Source: Metellina segmentata
Taxonomy: Eukaryota; Arthropoda; Arachnida; Araneae; Tetragnathidae
Direction of reading: 5' to 3'
Assembly (NCBI GenBank): GCA_947359465.1
Contig: OX375873.1
Location: forward strand, 58,437,573 to 58,501,572
Length of the DNA: 64,000 nucleotides
Shown: piece after piece, positions 24,436-34,126 of the stretch
Numbering within the stretch: the stretch's first letter is position 1
Layout of the letters: each line of letters begins with the position of its first letter
The notes under the pieces: generated by a model
The model's database searches: none
What the model saw: the letters and a program-made list of their open reading frames with translations, nothing else
What the model was told of the DNA's origin: nothing
Program-made: the position numbers and the translations under genes

Positions 24436-25424
24436 AATACGAGGAATAGATTTTATCTAATACGGAAGTAACTGGGGGTATCATATTAGGAAAATATATT
24501 AATTAAGCTTGAACTAATGTACTAGATTACGTGAAAAATAGTGGATAGTTTTTCTTAATTTTTTTGCATCGATTTTAAATTGAGAAAACCCTGTGTTTTT
24601 CATGGGACATATTTGAAATCTCAAAAATCTGAAATGTAAAATGTGGTGTTTGAACTGTCACATTACTTTTCTAGGATAGGGCTATATTTTTATCCTGACT
24701 ATTACATATAGGAAAACCGGTAATAAATTATCATGTTTTAAAGGAGTCTGACAGTTGAAGGTATATGTTTGCCCTAAATCTTATAAACAGCCGAAAAAAA
24801 AAACCTAGAATGTAAATGTACCTTGATTAAAAGGAGAAAGGGCTAATTCAATATGACAGGAGAATAACTTAAATGTCTAACATGTTTCCTGTAAAAGAAT
24901 CTGTCTTGACCAAGCAAAAATAAAGCTAAGCAATGCATAATTTAGTTTCACCTTTGCAGTAACAGTCAGGTGCACAAAGAGATTAAAAGCAAACACATTT
25001 TATTCTTAGATTTTTTCGTTGACTTCTGTTTAGTGTTGCTGTATAGGAGTTGGCGTTGTCTTGCGATAATGTTTCTGTGTTTTTTATGAAAGTGCTATTA
25101 TTTTTGTTAAGAGTAATGCTTTCCGTAGAAACTACTTCTTGAGTGCAAGATTGATTACTGCACAATCACAAGTTAACTTCATCGTTCCTTCATGTCACTT
25201 TTTCGCTGTTTTAAGTACCTATAAAAAAGAGTTTGCACAACTACAGTTTATCAATGTCTAGTGCGGATACACTCATTGTTCCGCTCTGTTCTTTATGAAC
25301 GCAATTTGGTGTTGGTGTTGAGCCTTTTGATGATATCCTATAAAAATTGTTCTCAATGATTTAAATCGTCATTACAACTAATTTGATGGCATTGTTTTTG
25401 GCGTGCGACCTCAGAGCTTTCCCT
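24436..25424. other. AT-rich stretch without recognisable gene
   Basis: Nothing recognisable. 25380-25437 is the older SINE tail into which the next SINE inserted. Confidence 0.5.
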
Positions 25425-25437
25425 TCAGGATCGATCT
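25425..25437 (+). repeat. Left target-site duplication of SINE-A
   Basis: TCAGGATCGATCT, repeated exactly at 25768-25780 on the other side of the SINE. This is the signature of target-primed (LINE-driven) insertion. Confidence 0.9.
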
Positions 25438-25767
25438 GCCGACCAACCGGCATAGTGGTTAAGGTGTTAGCCTCTAGATCGGAAGGTTCCTGGTTCGAAT
25501 CCGGGTCCGGGCATGGATGTTTGTAAACGTATGGTGTAGAGGCGGCTGTTGCACCTTAAATCTGTCGAGGCCGAAAGTCCTCACGTTGGGTTGGTGTGGA
25601 AGTTTGGAGAGTGGGGTGTCAGCTCAGGTGTTGCTTCGTCATCTGACCGTGGTTCAAAATTACGAGGTGCTGTCCTCGGATCTTTCCCTAAAGGGACTGA
25701 TCCCGGACCGTCGTCAATAGCCCGTTGTGTTGCTTTAGTACGACGTTAACTAAAATTACCATTACCA
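25438..25767 (+). mobile_element. Complete SINE-A, tRNA-derived, ~330 bp, with 13-bp TSD
   Basis: The head has a Pol III A box (TAGTGGTTAAGG, 25453-25464) and an exact B box (GGTTCGAATCC, 25492-25502). The shared SINE body follows: 'caccttaaatctgtcgaggc', 'gtcctcacgttgg', 'gtggggtgtcagctcagg', 'cgtcatctgaccgtggttca', 'gatcccggaccgtcgtc', 'agtacgacgtt'. It ends in an (ATTACC)-type simple tail, and both flanks carry the same 13-bp duplication. Non-coding: open frames across it are shadows. The copy at 43634-43961 has the same length and almost the same sequence, so this subfamily was active fairly recently. It inserted into the tail of an older SINE, whose right part continues at 25781-25830. 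Confidence 0.93.
25453..25502 (+). promoter_or_regulatory. Internal Pol III promoter (A and B boxes) of SINE-A
   Basis: A box TAGTGGTTAAGG at 25453-25464 and B box GGTTCGAATCC at 25492-25502. The spacing from the start of box A to the start of box B is 39 bp, the same as in the 43634 copy. Confidence 0.85.
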
Positions 25768-25780
25768 TCAGGATCGATCT

Positions 25781-25830
25781 ATGGTTATCGCCAATAGCCG
25801 TTTCTGTTGCTTCAGTGCGTTTTAAGTTCC
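25781..25830 (+). repeat. Older SINE tail interrupted by SINE-A
   Basis: 'atcgccaatagccgtttctg' and 'gcttcagtgcg' continue the tail that stops at 25437. Together they form the 3' end of an older shared-body SINE. Confidence 0.7.
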
Positions 25831-25834
25831 TATT

Positions 25835-26155
25835 GTAGGTAAGGCTCAGTAGGTTTTCTAAATGCGCTAGCAACTTGCGGAAGGTTCTTGCAACTTGTGG
25901 TAGCAAGGAGAGGCAGGTTCGATTCCTCACTGGGTGCATTTCATTGACTTTAGTGTCGGTAAAACTCTCCTTGAGTGAGTGTATGCCCATTACTTGACAT
26001 TGCTTGGCTTGTGCTTGGCATAGCTTGGCAAAATATGTCCTTTACGCTATATTGGGAGATTGATCCCGGACCGTCGTCAATAGCCCGTTGTGTTGCTCCA
26101 GTACGACGTTGATTAAAATACCTACTTACCTTTGCCCGCCATTAAACCTAACAAA
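25835..26155 (+). repeat. SINE-B copy split by a SINE-A tail fragment
   Basis: Head with an exact B box (GGTTCGATTCC, near 25916), then 'gtcggtaaaactctcc', 'gcccattacttgacattgc', 'ggcatagcttgg' and 'atgtcctttacgc'. At about 26046 it is interrupted by 26050-26130, a fragment of the shared SINE tail ('gatcccggaccgtcgtc'...'ttaccttt'). The SINE-B end then resumes as 'gcccgccattaaacc' and 'taacaaacc'. The near-duplicate flanks CCTTTACGC and CCTTTGCCC look like a decayed target duplication. Confidence 0.75.
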
Positions 26156-26815
26156 CCTTTTTTGGTGTGAAATATGATATTAACGCATTCAGTGGCGGTG
26201 GAACACTTGGCGTCCCACCCTCATGAAATTGTTATGAATATGTAAAATATTATAGGTATACTAACGCTCTTCTAAACACATAAATGTGATCTCATTTGAA
26301 ATAATATCTAGAAAGACGGTAAGGTCACACCAACCCTTTAAAAAACTAAATTTTTGTTACATGAAAAATACATATACTGTGAAGTTTGGATATTCTTTAC
26401 CTCATGACCATTACGATGATTCCTTATCGTAGACGAGTAGTGATGGACGCCGGAACTTCCGATAAGAAAAAGCGCGCGATCGAATTAAGTCATCAACGAT
26501 TTACTCCGAGTTGAACTTGGAATCCAGCATGTAGTGCCGGGTGTTTAGCATTTTATGTGTTGTATTGTATTGTTCGTGTATGCCATTATACGTTGTTTAA
26601 TAAATGTGTCATGCCAAAGAAATAGTTTCCATCGTTTTTACGAACCAATAAGCAATTTCATAAATACATTCCTCTATTGAGTTTTTTTTCCAAACGTTTT
26701 AGTATAGTACCCTTTAAAGTGCACTTTAGAAAGAAATGCGCCATAGCAACTCATTGCAACGAATTTTATTTAACTTTTTGTTAACAAAATACATCCATTA
26801 TAAAGTTTATTTCAT
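26156..26815. other. AT-rich stretch without recognisable gene
   Basis: Nothing recognisable. A GC-richer patch lies at about 26410-26530. Confidence 0.45.
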
Positions 26816-27125
26816 GTCCTCGGGAGCCCAGTTAGAAGTACAACGAATTAGCAACCAGAGGATCGCGAGTTCGAAACTAGGTCTAGCACAAAATGTCGTG
26901 TACACGAGGGCTGGTGTACGGTAAATCTGTCGTGGCCTCAAATGTCCTCATGTTGGCGTGGTGTAGAAGAGAGTAGGGTGCCAGATTAGGTGTATCAACT
27001 CGTTATCTGATCGCGACTCAAGATTTCGAGGTGCAGTACTCAGATCTTACCCTTCGTTGATTGATACCGCCAGCGGCCCATTGTGTTGCTTCAGTGCAAT
27101 GTTATTTAACTACCTATCTAAAGCT
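26816..27125 (+). repeat. SINE-C copy, full length
   Basis: Head 'ggagcccagttagaagtaca' and 'tcgcgagttcgaaactagg' (B box), then 'gggctggtgtacggtaaatc', 'tgtcgtggcctcaaatgtcc', 'atgttggcgtggtgtagaa', 'gttatctgatcgcgactcaa', 'gcggcccattgtgttgcttc' and the tail 'aactacctat'. It is diverged from the SINE-A copies, chiefly in the head. Confidence 0.8.
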
Positions 27126-27299
27126 AATTTCTCAATTTGAAAATACATTTGTATGAATACAAAATTTGAGTGGTGTACATTTAATACCTCCACCCACCAT
27201 TTTAAGTAATCCATTTTGGTGAACTTTAATGCAAAATTTGTGATCTACCTACTCTCTTATTGTCTATTAATGTCTTTACCCATGTTATATCTATTTGTG

Positions 27300-27385
27300 C
27301 ATTTCGGGATTGATTCAGGACCTTTGCCCATAGCCATATATGCCGCTTAATATGATAGGAGTTCAACTACCTACGTAACGTTAGT
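27300..27385 (+). repeat. Shared SINE tail fragment
   Basis: 'cgggattgattcaggacctt', 'cccatagcc', 'agttcaactacctacg' match the last ~85 bp of the shared SINE body. Confidence 0.6.
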
Positions 27386-28645
27386 GCAAATAACTAAAAT
27401 TTATTCAATACAATTTCATGATGTATTGTGCATTTTATAAAATATTATAAAATAGTGAATACGTTACAAAACTACCTCTGCTGTTTAAAACTTATATTTT
27501 TTCAGTGTTTCAAATGAAATTATTTGGTTTTCATGAAAGCTGTACTCAATAGGCAAGCCACATAATCGCTCATTCTCAACACATAGGTGACTTTCATTCC
27601 GAAGTAGGAATCTTCGAACTGAAGAAAACTGTTGTAAGGATTTGATTTGTGAAGCTGAAACTTTGATAATAGGAAATTTTAAATTGAACTTTGAAGATCT
27701 GGAAGAATATTGATGTTACAAAATATCCAAACAAAGATTTGAAAAATTACGAATCCTTTGTTATAATAACAGAAGGTCAAGGATGCTTACGTTACGAATT
27801 GAAGTCGTTCTTAAGAAACTTATATTGCACTTCAAAGTTTCTTGGAAAAGCGATTTATAAAAAAACGCTGTCAAAAAATGTACAATATTTTAATTTTATA
27901 ATAGGGACCTTTGATTTTTCTGAACTGATGATATAATTTTTTAAAAGAGTTCTATATTATTTTATGTGCTACTAAATGAAAGTTAAAAAAATTAAATTTG
28001 CTTAAAGACACTAGACTTCAATATTGCATGGAAGTAATTGGCCAGTTCTCCTTTGTGAAAACTTCGTATCCCTGAAGCAAATGTGACCAAGTCAAAAATA
28101 TTCGTTAGAAACCGGAGTGAAGGATTATTCGCCGCAGATTTGTAATTTTTACAATTTGAGTACAGAAAACGAACAAGATACAGACTTAATAAGGGACATT
28201 CATTGTCATTTCTCAACTCAAAATCGACGTTTGTAGTAGAAACCTTAGTATCGCCTTTTGTAATTTTGTCTTATACTAAGGATGTACTGAATGGGAAACG
28301 GATTAAATGGATGGATAAAGAACGGTGTATGGTAAATGATGTTAAAATATTATTTTCCAAACACTTAAAATATATTTGATTTTTATCTGAAAGAAAAAGG
28401 GATACTATTCTGGTCAATCATTATTCCGCTTTACTATTGCAACCCGAGTAGTTTCTGGACCTTGTGCCATATACCAAAATTCCATTCCATTCCACTCGAG
28501 AAACAGCGGTAACTCTTCTAATTAGTATTGGAGTTCAATATAATTCTTCTTCAAAAGGAGCATATTTATCGACAGTTCACAGTTATGATAGAAGCCGCCA
28601 TGATTCAGTTTGTTTGCTCAAAGCACTAGCAACCGGTATTATGAG
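27386..28645. other. AT-rich stretch without recognisable gene
   Basis: Open frames at 27691-27936 (plus) and 27992-28216 (minus) are Lys/Asn/Phe-rich and motif-free. I see no RNA gene. Confidence 0.45.
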
Positions 28646-28848
28646 GGTCATCCAAAATATAAGATTCTCACGGCCCGTAAAAAGAAAAAAAACATAGTTA
28701 CCTGGAAAGATTTATTGCAAAAGATACAGCAATATTTCAGCTACTTCTCAACATATGTAATAACCACCAGAGGAGTTGTAACACTTGTCATACTATGGGA
28801 TAAGTTTTTGCAGTCCAGAGTCATAGAAGTATGCCGCCTGGGAATGGA
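28646..28848 (-). pseudogene. Mariner-type transposase C-terminus and 3' terminal repeat (left arm)
   Basis: Read on the minus strand, the sequence translates as AYFYDSGLQKLIP, then a stop, then YDKCYNSSGGYY. This is the C-terminal signature of mariner-family (Tc1/IS630) transposases, where a Y-D-K-C-hydrophobic-N-x-x-G-x-Y block precedes the end of the protein. The stop inside the block shows decay. Non-coding DNA follows, ending at 28646 with GGTCATCC, the presumed element terminus. The arm is repeated in inverted orientation at 29013-30437. Upstream parts, including the catalytic DD(34)D core, are not recognisable. Confidence 0.7.
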
Positions 28849-29012
28849 GCCATAAAAGATCTGCTGTATAATTTTCTCTGTTAGTAGTTTGACCATCCTC
28901 TCTATAATCCCTATCTTGCACCCAGCGACTTCCACCTGTTCTTTCACCAGAACAAATTCCTGTCCAGTCATTACTTTCCCACAGACAAAGACTTGCAGAC
29001 AACTGTGACACG

Positions 29013-29576
29013 CTGCCAATATTCCCAGGCGACAGACTTAGGCCCGGTGCACAGATCCGGTTTTTCAACGTGCGGCGCCGCTGTCGCAACGCAAGTGCGG
29101 TCTGAGATACATTAGATCCAATTGAGTAGTGCACACATGCCTCCGGCGCCGCACGTCCAACTTGCGTGCAACTTGTACCGCAGTTCCCCACGGCGCCGCA
29201 CACGCTTCTCCGGTCTGAAGTACCTTTTTTTTATAAATAAATGGAACATAAATAATAAATGGTTATATCCAGTAAAATGTCTATTTTGTTTCAAAATTTA
29301 CTTTTTTTACACCAAGTAAGCGAAATAAACACGTTTTCTTCGATAGAATATTTATCGTAAATGGCACGAAATGAATACTTGCGTCATTTCACGGTTATGT
29401 GTGCATAGTAGGAATGCGGCGCCGCCCGTTGAAAAATCGGATGTGTGCACAGGGCCTTAGATGACACTGGACTGCAAAAACGTATCCCACGGTATGACAA
29501 GTGTTGCAGTTCCGGTGGTTAGTATGTTGAGAAGTAGCTGAAATATTGCTGTATCTTTTGCAATGAATCTTTCCAG
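29013..29576 (+). pseudogene. Mariner-type transposase C-terminus (right arm), split by a MITE
   Basis: Joining 29013-29040 to 29460-29576 across the MITE gives a plus-strand reading with TGLQKRIP followed by RYDKC, homologous to the left arm in inverted orientation. The arm's non-coding end resumes beyond the hAT insertion, at 30390-30437. It is clearly non-functional. Confidence 0.65.
29041..29456. mobile_element. PIF/Harbinger-like MITE, 416 bp, TSD TTA
   Basis: The termini are GGCCCGGTGCAC at the left and GTGCACAGGGCC at the right. The terminal inverted repeat extends through the 'atccggtttttcaacg' zone to GCGGCGCCGC, and both flanks are TTA. A 3-bp TTA/TAA duplication with GG-starting ends is the PIF/Harbinger pattern. 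No coding capacity. The copy at 52621-53059 is about 90% similar by eye. Confidence 0.85.
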
Positions 29577-29584
29577 GTTATTAT

Positions 29585-30381
29585 TAGGGCAACTTTTTTG
29601 TTGCAGTAAAAGTGGGAAAGTTGCATTTATCATTCCCTAAAGTTGCATTTATGGAAATAAAGTTGCATTTATTTTTGATGCACTAAAATCTAAAATATAT
29701 TATTCGTAAAAAATGAAAAATTCAATATATATTGACAATTTTAGTCGTGTACAACAGTATTATAATACACATCAAATACAGAAGAACGTTGAATGGCCGA
29801 TCCTTGGCCAGTAATTTCTTTAACATTGAAAAACTGCGCCAGCTGCAGTCATATAATGTGCTGTATCGGATAGAAGAAGCGCAAAATCCTTTCGCTCAAT
29901 ATTCAGAGATTTTAAAACGTCATTTACAAGTCGAACAGCATATTGATGATCGACACTCACCTCACAAACTCTGTAGTCGATTACGCAAGTTTTCTCAGGA
30001 TTATCAAGAGTGCCAAGCAATGTGTTAAGGTACTTCTTGCGATTTATTTCACTTTCGTCTGTTAGGACGAACACCTTCTTTCCACGAACTTCTTGTTTGA
30101 TTCGCAATACTTCTGTGTTCGCAAGATCAGACACACGTGATCGAAAGGTTGATTGAGAGGGCAAAAAATGAAATAGTAATTTCGTATTAATTAATTTTAA
30201 GCTACATTTAAAGAAGTTGCAGGTGGTGTTGCATTTATGCAAAAAGTTGCATTTGCGCAGAAAGTTGCATTTATGTTGCGGTTATAACTCACTCAGTGTA
30301 GGAGGAATTTTGGTTTTAGTACTTAACATGCAGCATAGAACGTGTGAAAAAAAGTTGCATTTGTTGCAAAAAGTTGCCCTA
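29585..30381. mobile_element. hAT-superfamily deletion derivative, 797 bp, 8-bp TSD
   Basis: The ends are TAGGGCAAC (left) and GTTGCCCTA (right). They are flanked by exact 8-bp duplications GTTATTAT at 29577-29584 and 30382-30389, fitting the hAT target preference nTnnnnAn. Subterminal AGTTGCATTT motifs recur, three near the left end (about 29618-29672) and about four near the right end (30228-30365), all in the same orientation; in hAT elements such motifs are transposase-binding candidates. The inside encodes a fragment of transposase on the minus strand, so this looks like an internally deleted, non-autonomous copy. Confidence 0.92.
29820..30242 (-). pseudogene. hAT transposase catalytic-core fragment
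   Basis: The 140-residue frame matches the middle of hAT transposases. At about residues 58-66 it has KVFVLTDES, where D-E/S is the position of the first catalytic Asp. KYLNTLLGTLD follows, and at about 118-133 FALLLSDTAHYMTAAG, the conserved segment with the second Asp. The N-terminal BED zinc finger and the C-terminal dimerisation region with the last acidic residue are missing. The first ~15 residues come from the element's subterminal repeats, so the ATG is probably not the original start. The frame ends soon after the second motif. From family knowledge, an intact protein would excise and insert the element by cut-and-paste; this fragment cannot. Confidence 0.8.
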
Positions 30382-30444
30382 GTTATTATATTTTGTTTCT
30401 TTTTACTGGCCGTGGGAAACTTACTTTCTGGATGACCTTTGTAC

Positions 30445-30540
30445 TTTCTTCTTTGTTGGCAAAACTTTCATTGTATGTTCTTATACTTAATTTCCCATCG
30501 CAGTGATTACGGCCATTGCACCACAAAACCCAACCATCCA
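30445..30540 (+). repeat. SINE-B tail fragment
   Basis: 'gttggcaaaactttcattgt', 'attacggccattgcaccac' and 'aaaacccaaccatcc' match the 3' part of SINE-B. It starts just after the mariner arm ends. Confidence 0.6.
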
Positions 30541-33039
30541 AGATCTGACATTTTGTGTGCGGAGGAACAAACGGTAAAAGTATTGGTATAAGTTACCAGT
30601 TTAAATTACCCCAGCATATCTTTCTGTCAGCTCTAAAAATACATACAATTAAGGCCATTCTGATCCAAAAGACCTGGACTTTTAAACAGATGTAAAACAG
30701 AATAAACATCGCAATACAATAAGAAATGATCCTTATCGCATTATTATCTCCCCCCTTCCTTATGTCCTTTCATAAACACATTTGGGGTCGGTAGCCTGTA
30801 GGAAAGCGAAGCTCAAAAATCAATCTTCCAACCTTTATTAATTTAATAAACGTGGGGAAATATTTTAACTGACGCATAAATTTCCACCATTTTTGTTTGA
30901 TGCATTTATCATCCGCGTGTGTTGTGCTGTGTAAATATTTGAACATTCTGTTTACACTGACGCAGTGACGACACTCCCCGGTCTCTTGATGAGTTTGCAT
31001 TGTGTGTTTTCTTGCTTTCGCCATTTGCAGAAACGAAAGGATTCCCTCAAGAGATTCAGAGAGGACTCTCTCATGATCGCGCGATATATCGGTTTTATGA
31101 TAGATCGTTATTGTATATTTAAAGTGAGGAAGCGTTGACTGGACTGTATTCGTACCGAACGCTCCAAGACAAATAATGAGTTTGTAAAGTATAAATACTG
31201 TAGTTGGATTCTGGATGGGAAAGTGTGTGTTGAATATTGCTTGTTTTGCTTTGTTTTCTCGTGAATAGAATGGCGTTTATTGTTCTTTGCTTGCAAATTT
31301 AAATATTTGTATGTTTGAGCACCATAGAATGAAACATAACACTTTTGTTCAGCTTAGAAATAAGTGATGGGACGCAGAATTTCGGTATTTTTGTGAGCTT
31401 AGTGTTTAGTTGAAGTTATGATATGCACTTTTTCGTCCTGTGGAGTTTTCGTGCGTGCATTTATTTGTAACTTTATATCCCACGTATAATTATGCTCCAA
31501 GTGTACCATTAATAATAATCTATATATTTCACTAACTTACGATGTTATTTTTTATTATCTAAAGGCAAAAACTTTCGTGCCTTGGCGGAAATCATTCGGC
31601 AATTTTGCCATTTAGTTTAAATCTGCTTGGTTTGAGCTATGAAATTGAATAATATTACTAAAACTGCAATGAAGAGCTCGCCAGTCTAGTGGAAATTTTC
31701 CAGCAGTCTGATTACAGAAAGCAATAAAAGAAATATGTAAGAAAATATGAGCGAAAATAGGTAGTAAAAAATTGTTTTGCACAAGGAAATGGGGTTGAAA
31801 TTGAAACAGAAGTTCAGAACTGATTGTGGTAACATGAGTGACTGTGCTTTTTGCCATACATTTTATTACAAATAAAAATTAAGTCAATAAATGTAAACGA
31901 AATGCCGACACACATTTTTGGATAATTTTATTTCATTTAGAGGTATGAAATCCGTTTATACGAAATGGAATACATAAAATGTCTGTATGAAATCCATTTT
32001 CGAAAATGGAACCTATATTCATTATAAATTAATTGAAAAACGATGAGAAATGTGAGAAACGACACTTTGCATTTAATACATATAAGCAACGAAGAAAGTT
32101 TAGCGGAAATGGCTATCATGGGTCTGCTAGTAATAAACATAATTTAACACTATTTAGGTTTGATTACGTTGGTGAAAGTTGTGGAAGGGTTTCTCAAACA
32201 AGATAGAAGATGTAATAGTCTAGAAGTGGAATTGATAAATCTAATATCCAAAAATTCTCGAAATATCATAATTGAATCTTCTAAAAACTTTTATGTATGA
32301 AAAACTAAAAAAGTAAATTGTTAGATATTTTTCAATTTTCTAAAATTCAATAGACACACTGACTTTTTTTTATCTTACTATATATAAATCAACATTTACA
32401 AAACATTTCATGTTTACCAAAAATGGAATGAATACTATAATAGTTGACATAGCAGAGTAAAATTATACTTAAAACATTTTTCTACTCTTGAATATTGAAT
32501 GAATTATGCTCGATAATATTAATTTAGATGAATTGTAGGTAAAACCATCGTACTTTAACAATTTATTATAATTGCGAAGTATGGTGGCAATAAAAACTAA
32601 CAAAATTTTTACTGATTGATTTTTATAGGCATAATTATCATAGGTAGGCATTTACAGGGTTGGTAAGACGAATGGTATTACCTCTTTGAATGGATGCATA
32701 AATATACTATGTATATGAAGGATGCTAAGGTACGGGACTATACTATGTTTTGATATTTTGATATCTAGGAGTGCTTTAGATGGGTGATGAGACATAAAGA
32801 GGTCCCAACACTCCTATAAAAAACAAATCTATGTGTTATGTACTAAAACATTCATATTAGAAATAGATACGATCATTTATAGAAATTTTCATCCATAAGG
32901 TTATTTTTCAAATTTTTTTTCAAAAAGTGCATTATTCTGTTCTTAGTTCCATAGTGCAAAAGGGTTAATATATTATTAGAAAATATTTAAGATTTAATTA
33001 AATCCGTCTAATCCTGTCTTTGCCAAAAAATTTTTTCTT
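30541..33039. other. AT-rich stretch without recognisable gene
   Basis: Short motif-free open frames only (30770, 31108, 31612, 31937, 32469, all minus). No RNA gene or clear repeat seen. Confidence 0.5.
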
Positions 33040-33118
33040 CTATCTACGCATGTCCATTGCTTGTCGTTGTTGTGGTGCAGCTTGACCCGGTATGTCCCTC
33101 GCGCCACAAACCCATCAG
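33040..33118 (+). repeat. SINE-B tail fragment
   Basis: 'catgtccattgcttgtcgtt', 'gtggtgcagcttgacc' and 'tgtccctcgcgccacaaac' match the SINE-B 3' end, and are closest to the 58878 copy. Confidence 0.65.
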
Positions 33119-33654
33119 TTCCTTTCTGCCGAAAATTTAATTCAGGTAGTTTACTTTCGCCATGCACCCTTTTCATATCTGCGGCTCCAGCTCAAACATT
33201 TCACTCAGATAAAATCCAACTGGAATAAATTGAATCTGCAGCATTTCGGCCCGACGCCGCTGGTTATTTCAATTGCTCTGTGACACCAATTTTTTACTTT
33301 ACTCAACAACGAAAGATCCTTTTGCCATGGATTGAGTTACTACTAATGGACTCGGCGCCGGCTTTGGTTACCATACACGCGCTGTCTTCCACTGGAGCAA
33401 GGTGAAATTCTATCCTCACTGTTGGCGTAAATCTCTGCGATTGCTGAACTCATTTAATAGAATAGTTTACGTGAATTCGGAGTTTGTAGCATTTGTGTTC
33501 CGCATGATAGGCTCTCTGTTTGAAAAATGTGGAATGTTATTCAGTTAGGCACAAAAACAATTAGGAAAGTTTGATGTGGACGGGCATGGAAAATCCTAGA
33601 GCATCTTTAATATCTTGGTGTACATATGTTATAGAATTTTTCTCAGTTCCTCTA

Positions 33655-33804
<150 letters not shown>

Positions 33805-33959
33805 TGTTGTCGTATGTTCTTCTGGGATACATATGAAAGCAGGGGATGAACAGAAACATTCAAGACAAGTACAGAAGAAGAATATTTTCAACAAACGATG
33901 TTATTATTACAAACGATATTATTACAAACGATGATCCCATCAAAGAACAGAAGGGGTGC

Positions 33960-34078
33960 GCTGCTTTCCTTTCAAGACGGGAATCTATTCCAGGCGAAGG
34001 CCCGACTTCTTTTCCCAATTTTACATCCATGCCTTATCCGAGATTCGAACCCGGGCCCACGCGGTGACCACGCGGTTA

Positions 34079-34079
<1 letters not shown>
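33960..34079 (-). repeat. tRNA-like SINE head, minus strand, cut by an AT microsatellite
   Basis: On the minus strand: 'accgcgtggtcaccgcgtgg' then 'gcccgggttcgaatctcgg' with an exact B box GGTTCGAATCT, followed by 'ataaggcatggatgt'. This matches the SINE-A junction between head and body ('gggcatggatgt'). The A box side abuts the (AT)n tract. Confidence 0.6.

Positions 34080-34125
<46 letters not shown>
34080..34125. repeat. (AT)n microsatellite
   Basis: About 23 AT dinucleotides abutting the tRNA-like sequence. Confidence 0.95.

Positions 34126-34126
<1 letters not shown>

Larger units (their letters stand above)
28646..30437. mobile_element. Nested complex: inverted mariner 3' ends with a MITE and a hAT inside
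   Basis: The outer sequences 28646-28848 and, discontinuously, 29013-29040, 29460-29584 and 30390-30437 form one inverted repeat of roughly 200 bp. Both arms end in GGTCATCC, both carry an 'acggcc.gtaaaaagaaa' subterminal stretch, and both carry the transposase C-terminal block. A PIF/Harbinger-like MITE (29041-29456) and a hAT derivative (29585-30381) each interrupt the right arm. The centre (about 28849-29012) is unassigned. Confidence 0.8.

Noticed and set aside
25517..25990. Three overlapping open frames of 66-100 codons
   Set aside because: They lie across SINE-A and SINE-B copies; the sequence is a Pol III repeat, not a gene.
28741..29203. Minus-strand frames of 92 and 136 codons as a host gene
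   Set aside because: They run through mariner C-terminal sequence and the MITE; only the mariner part is recognisable.
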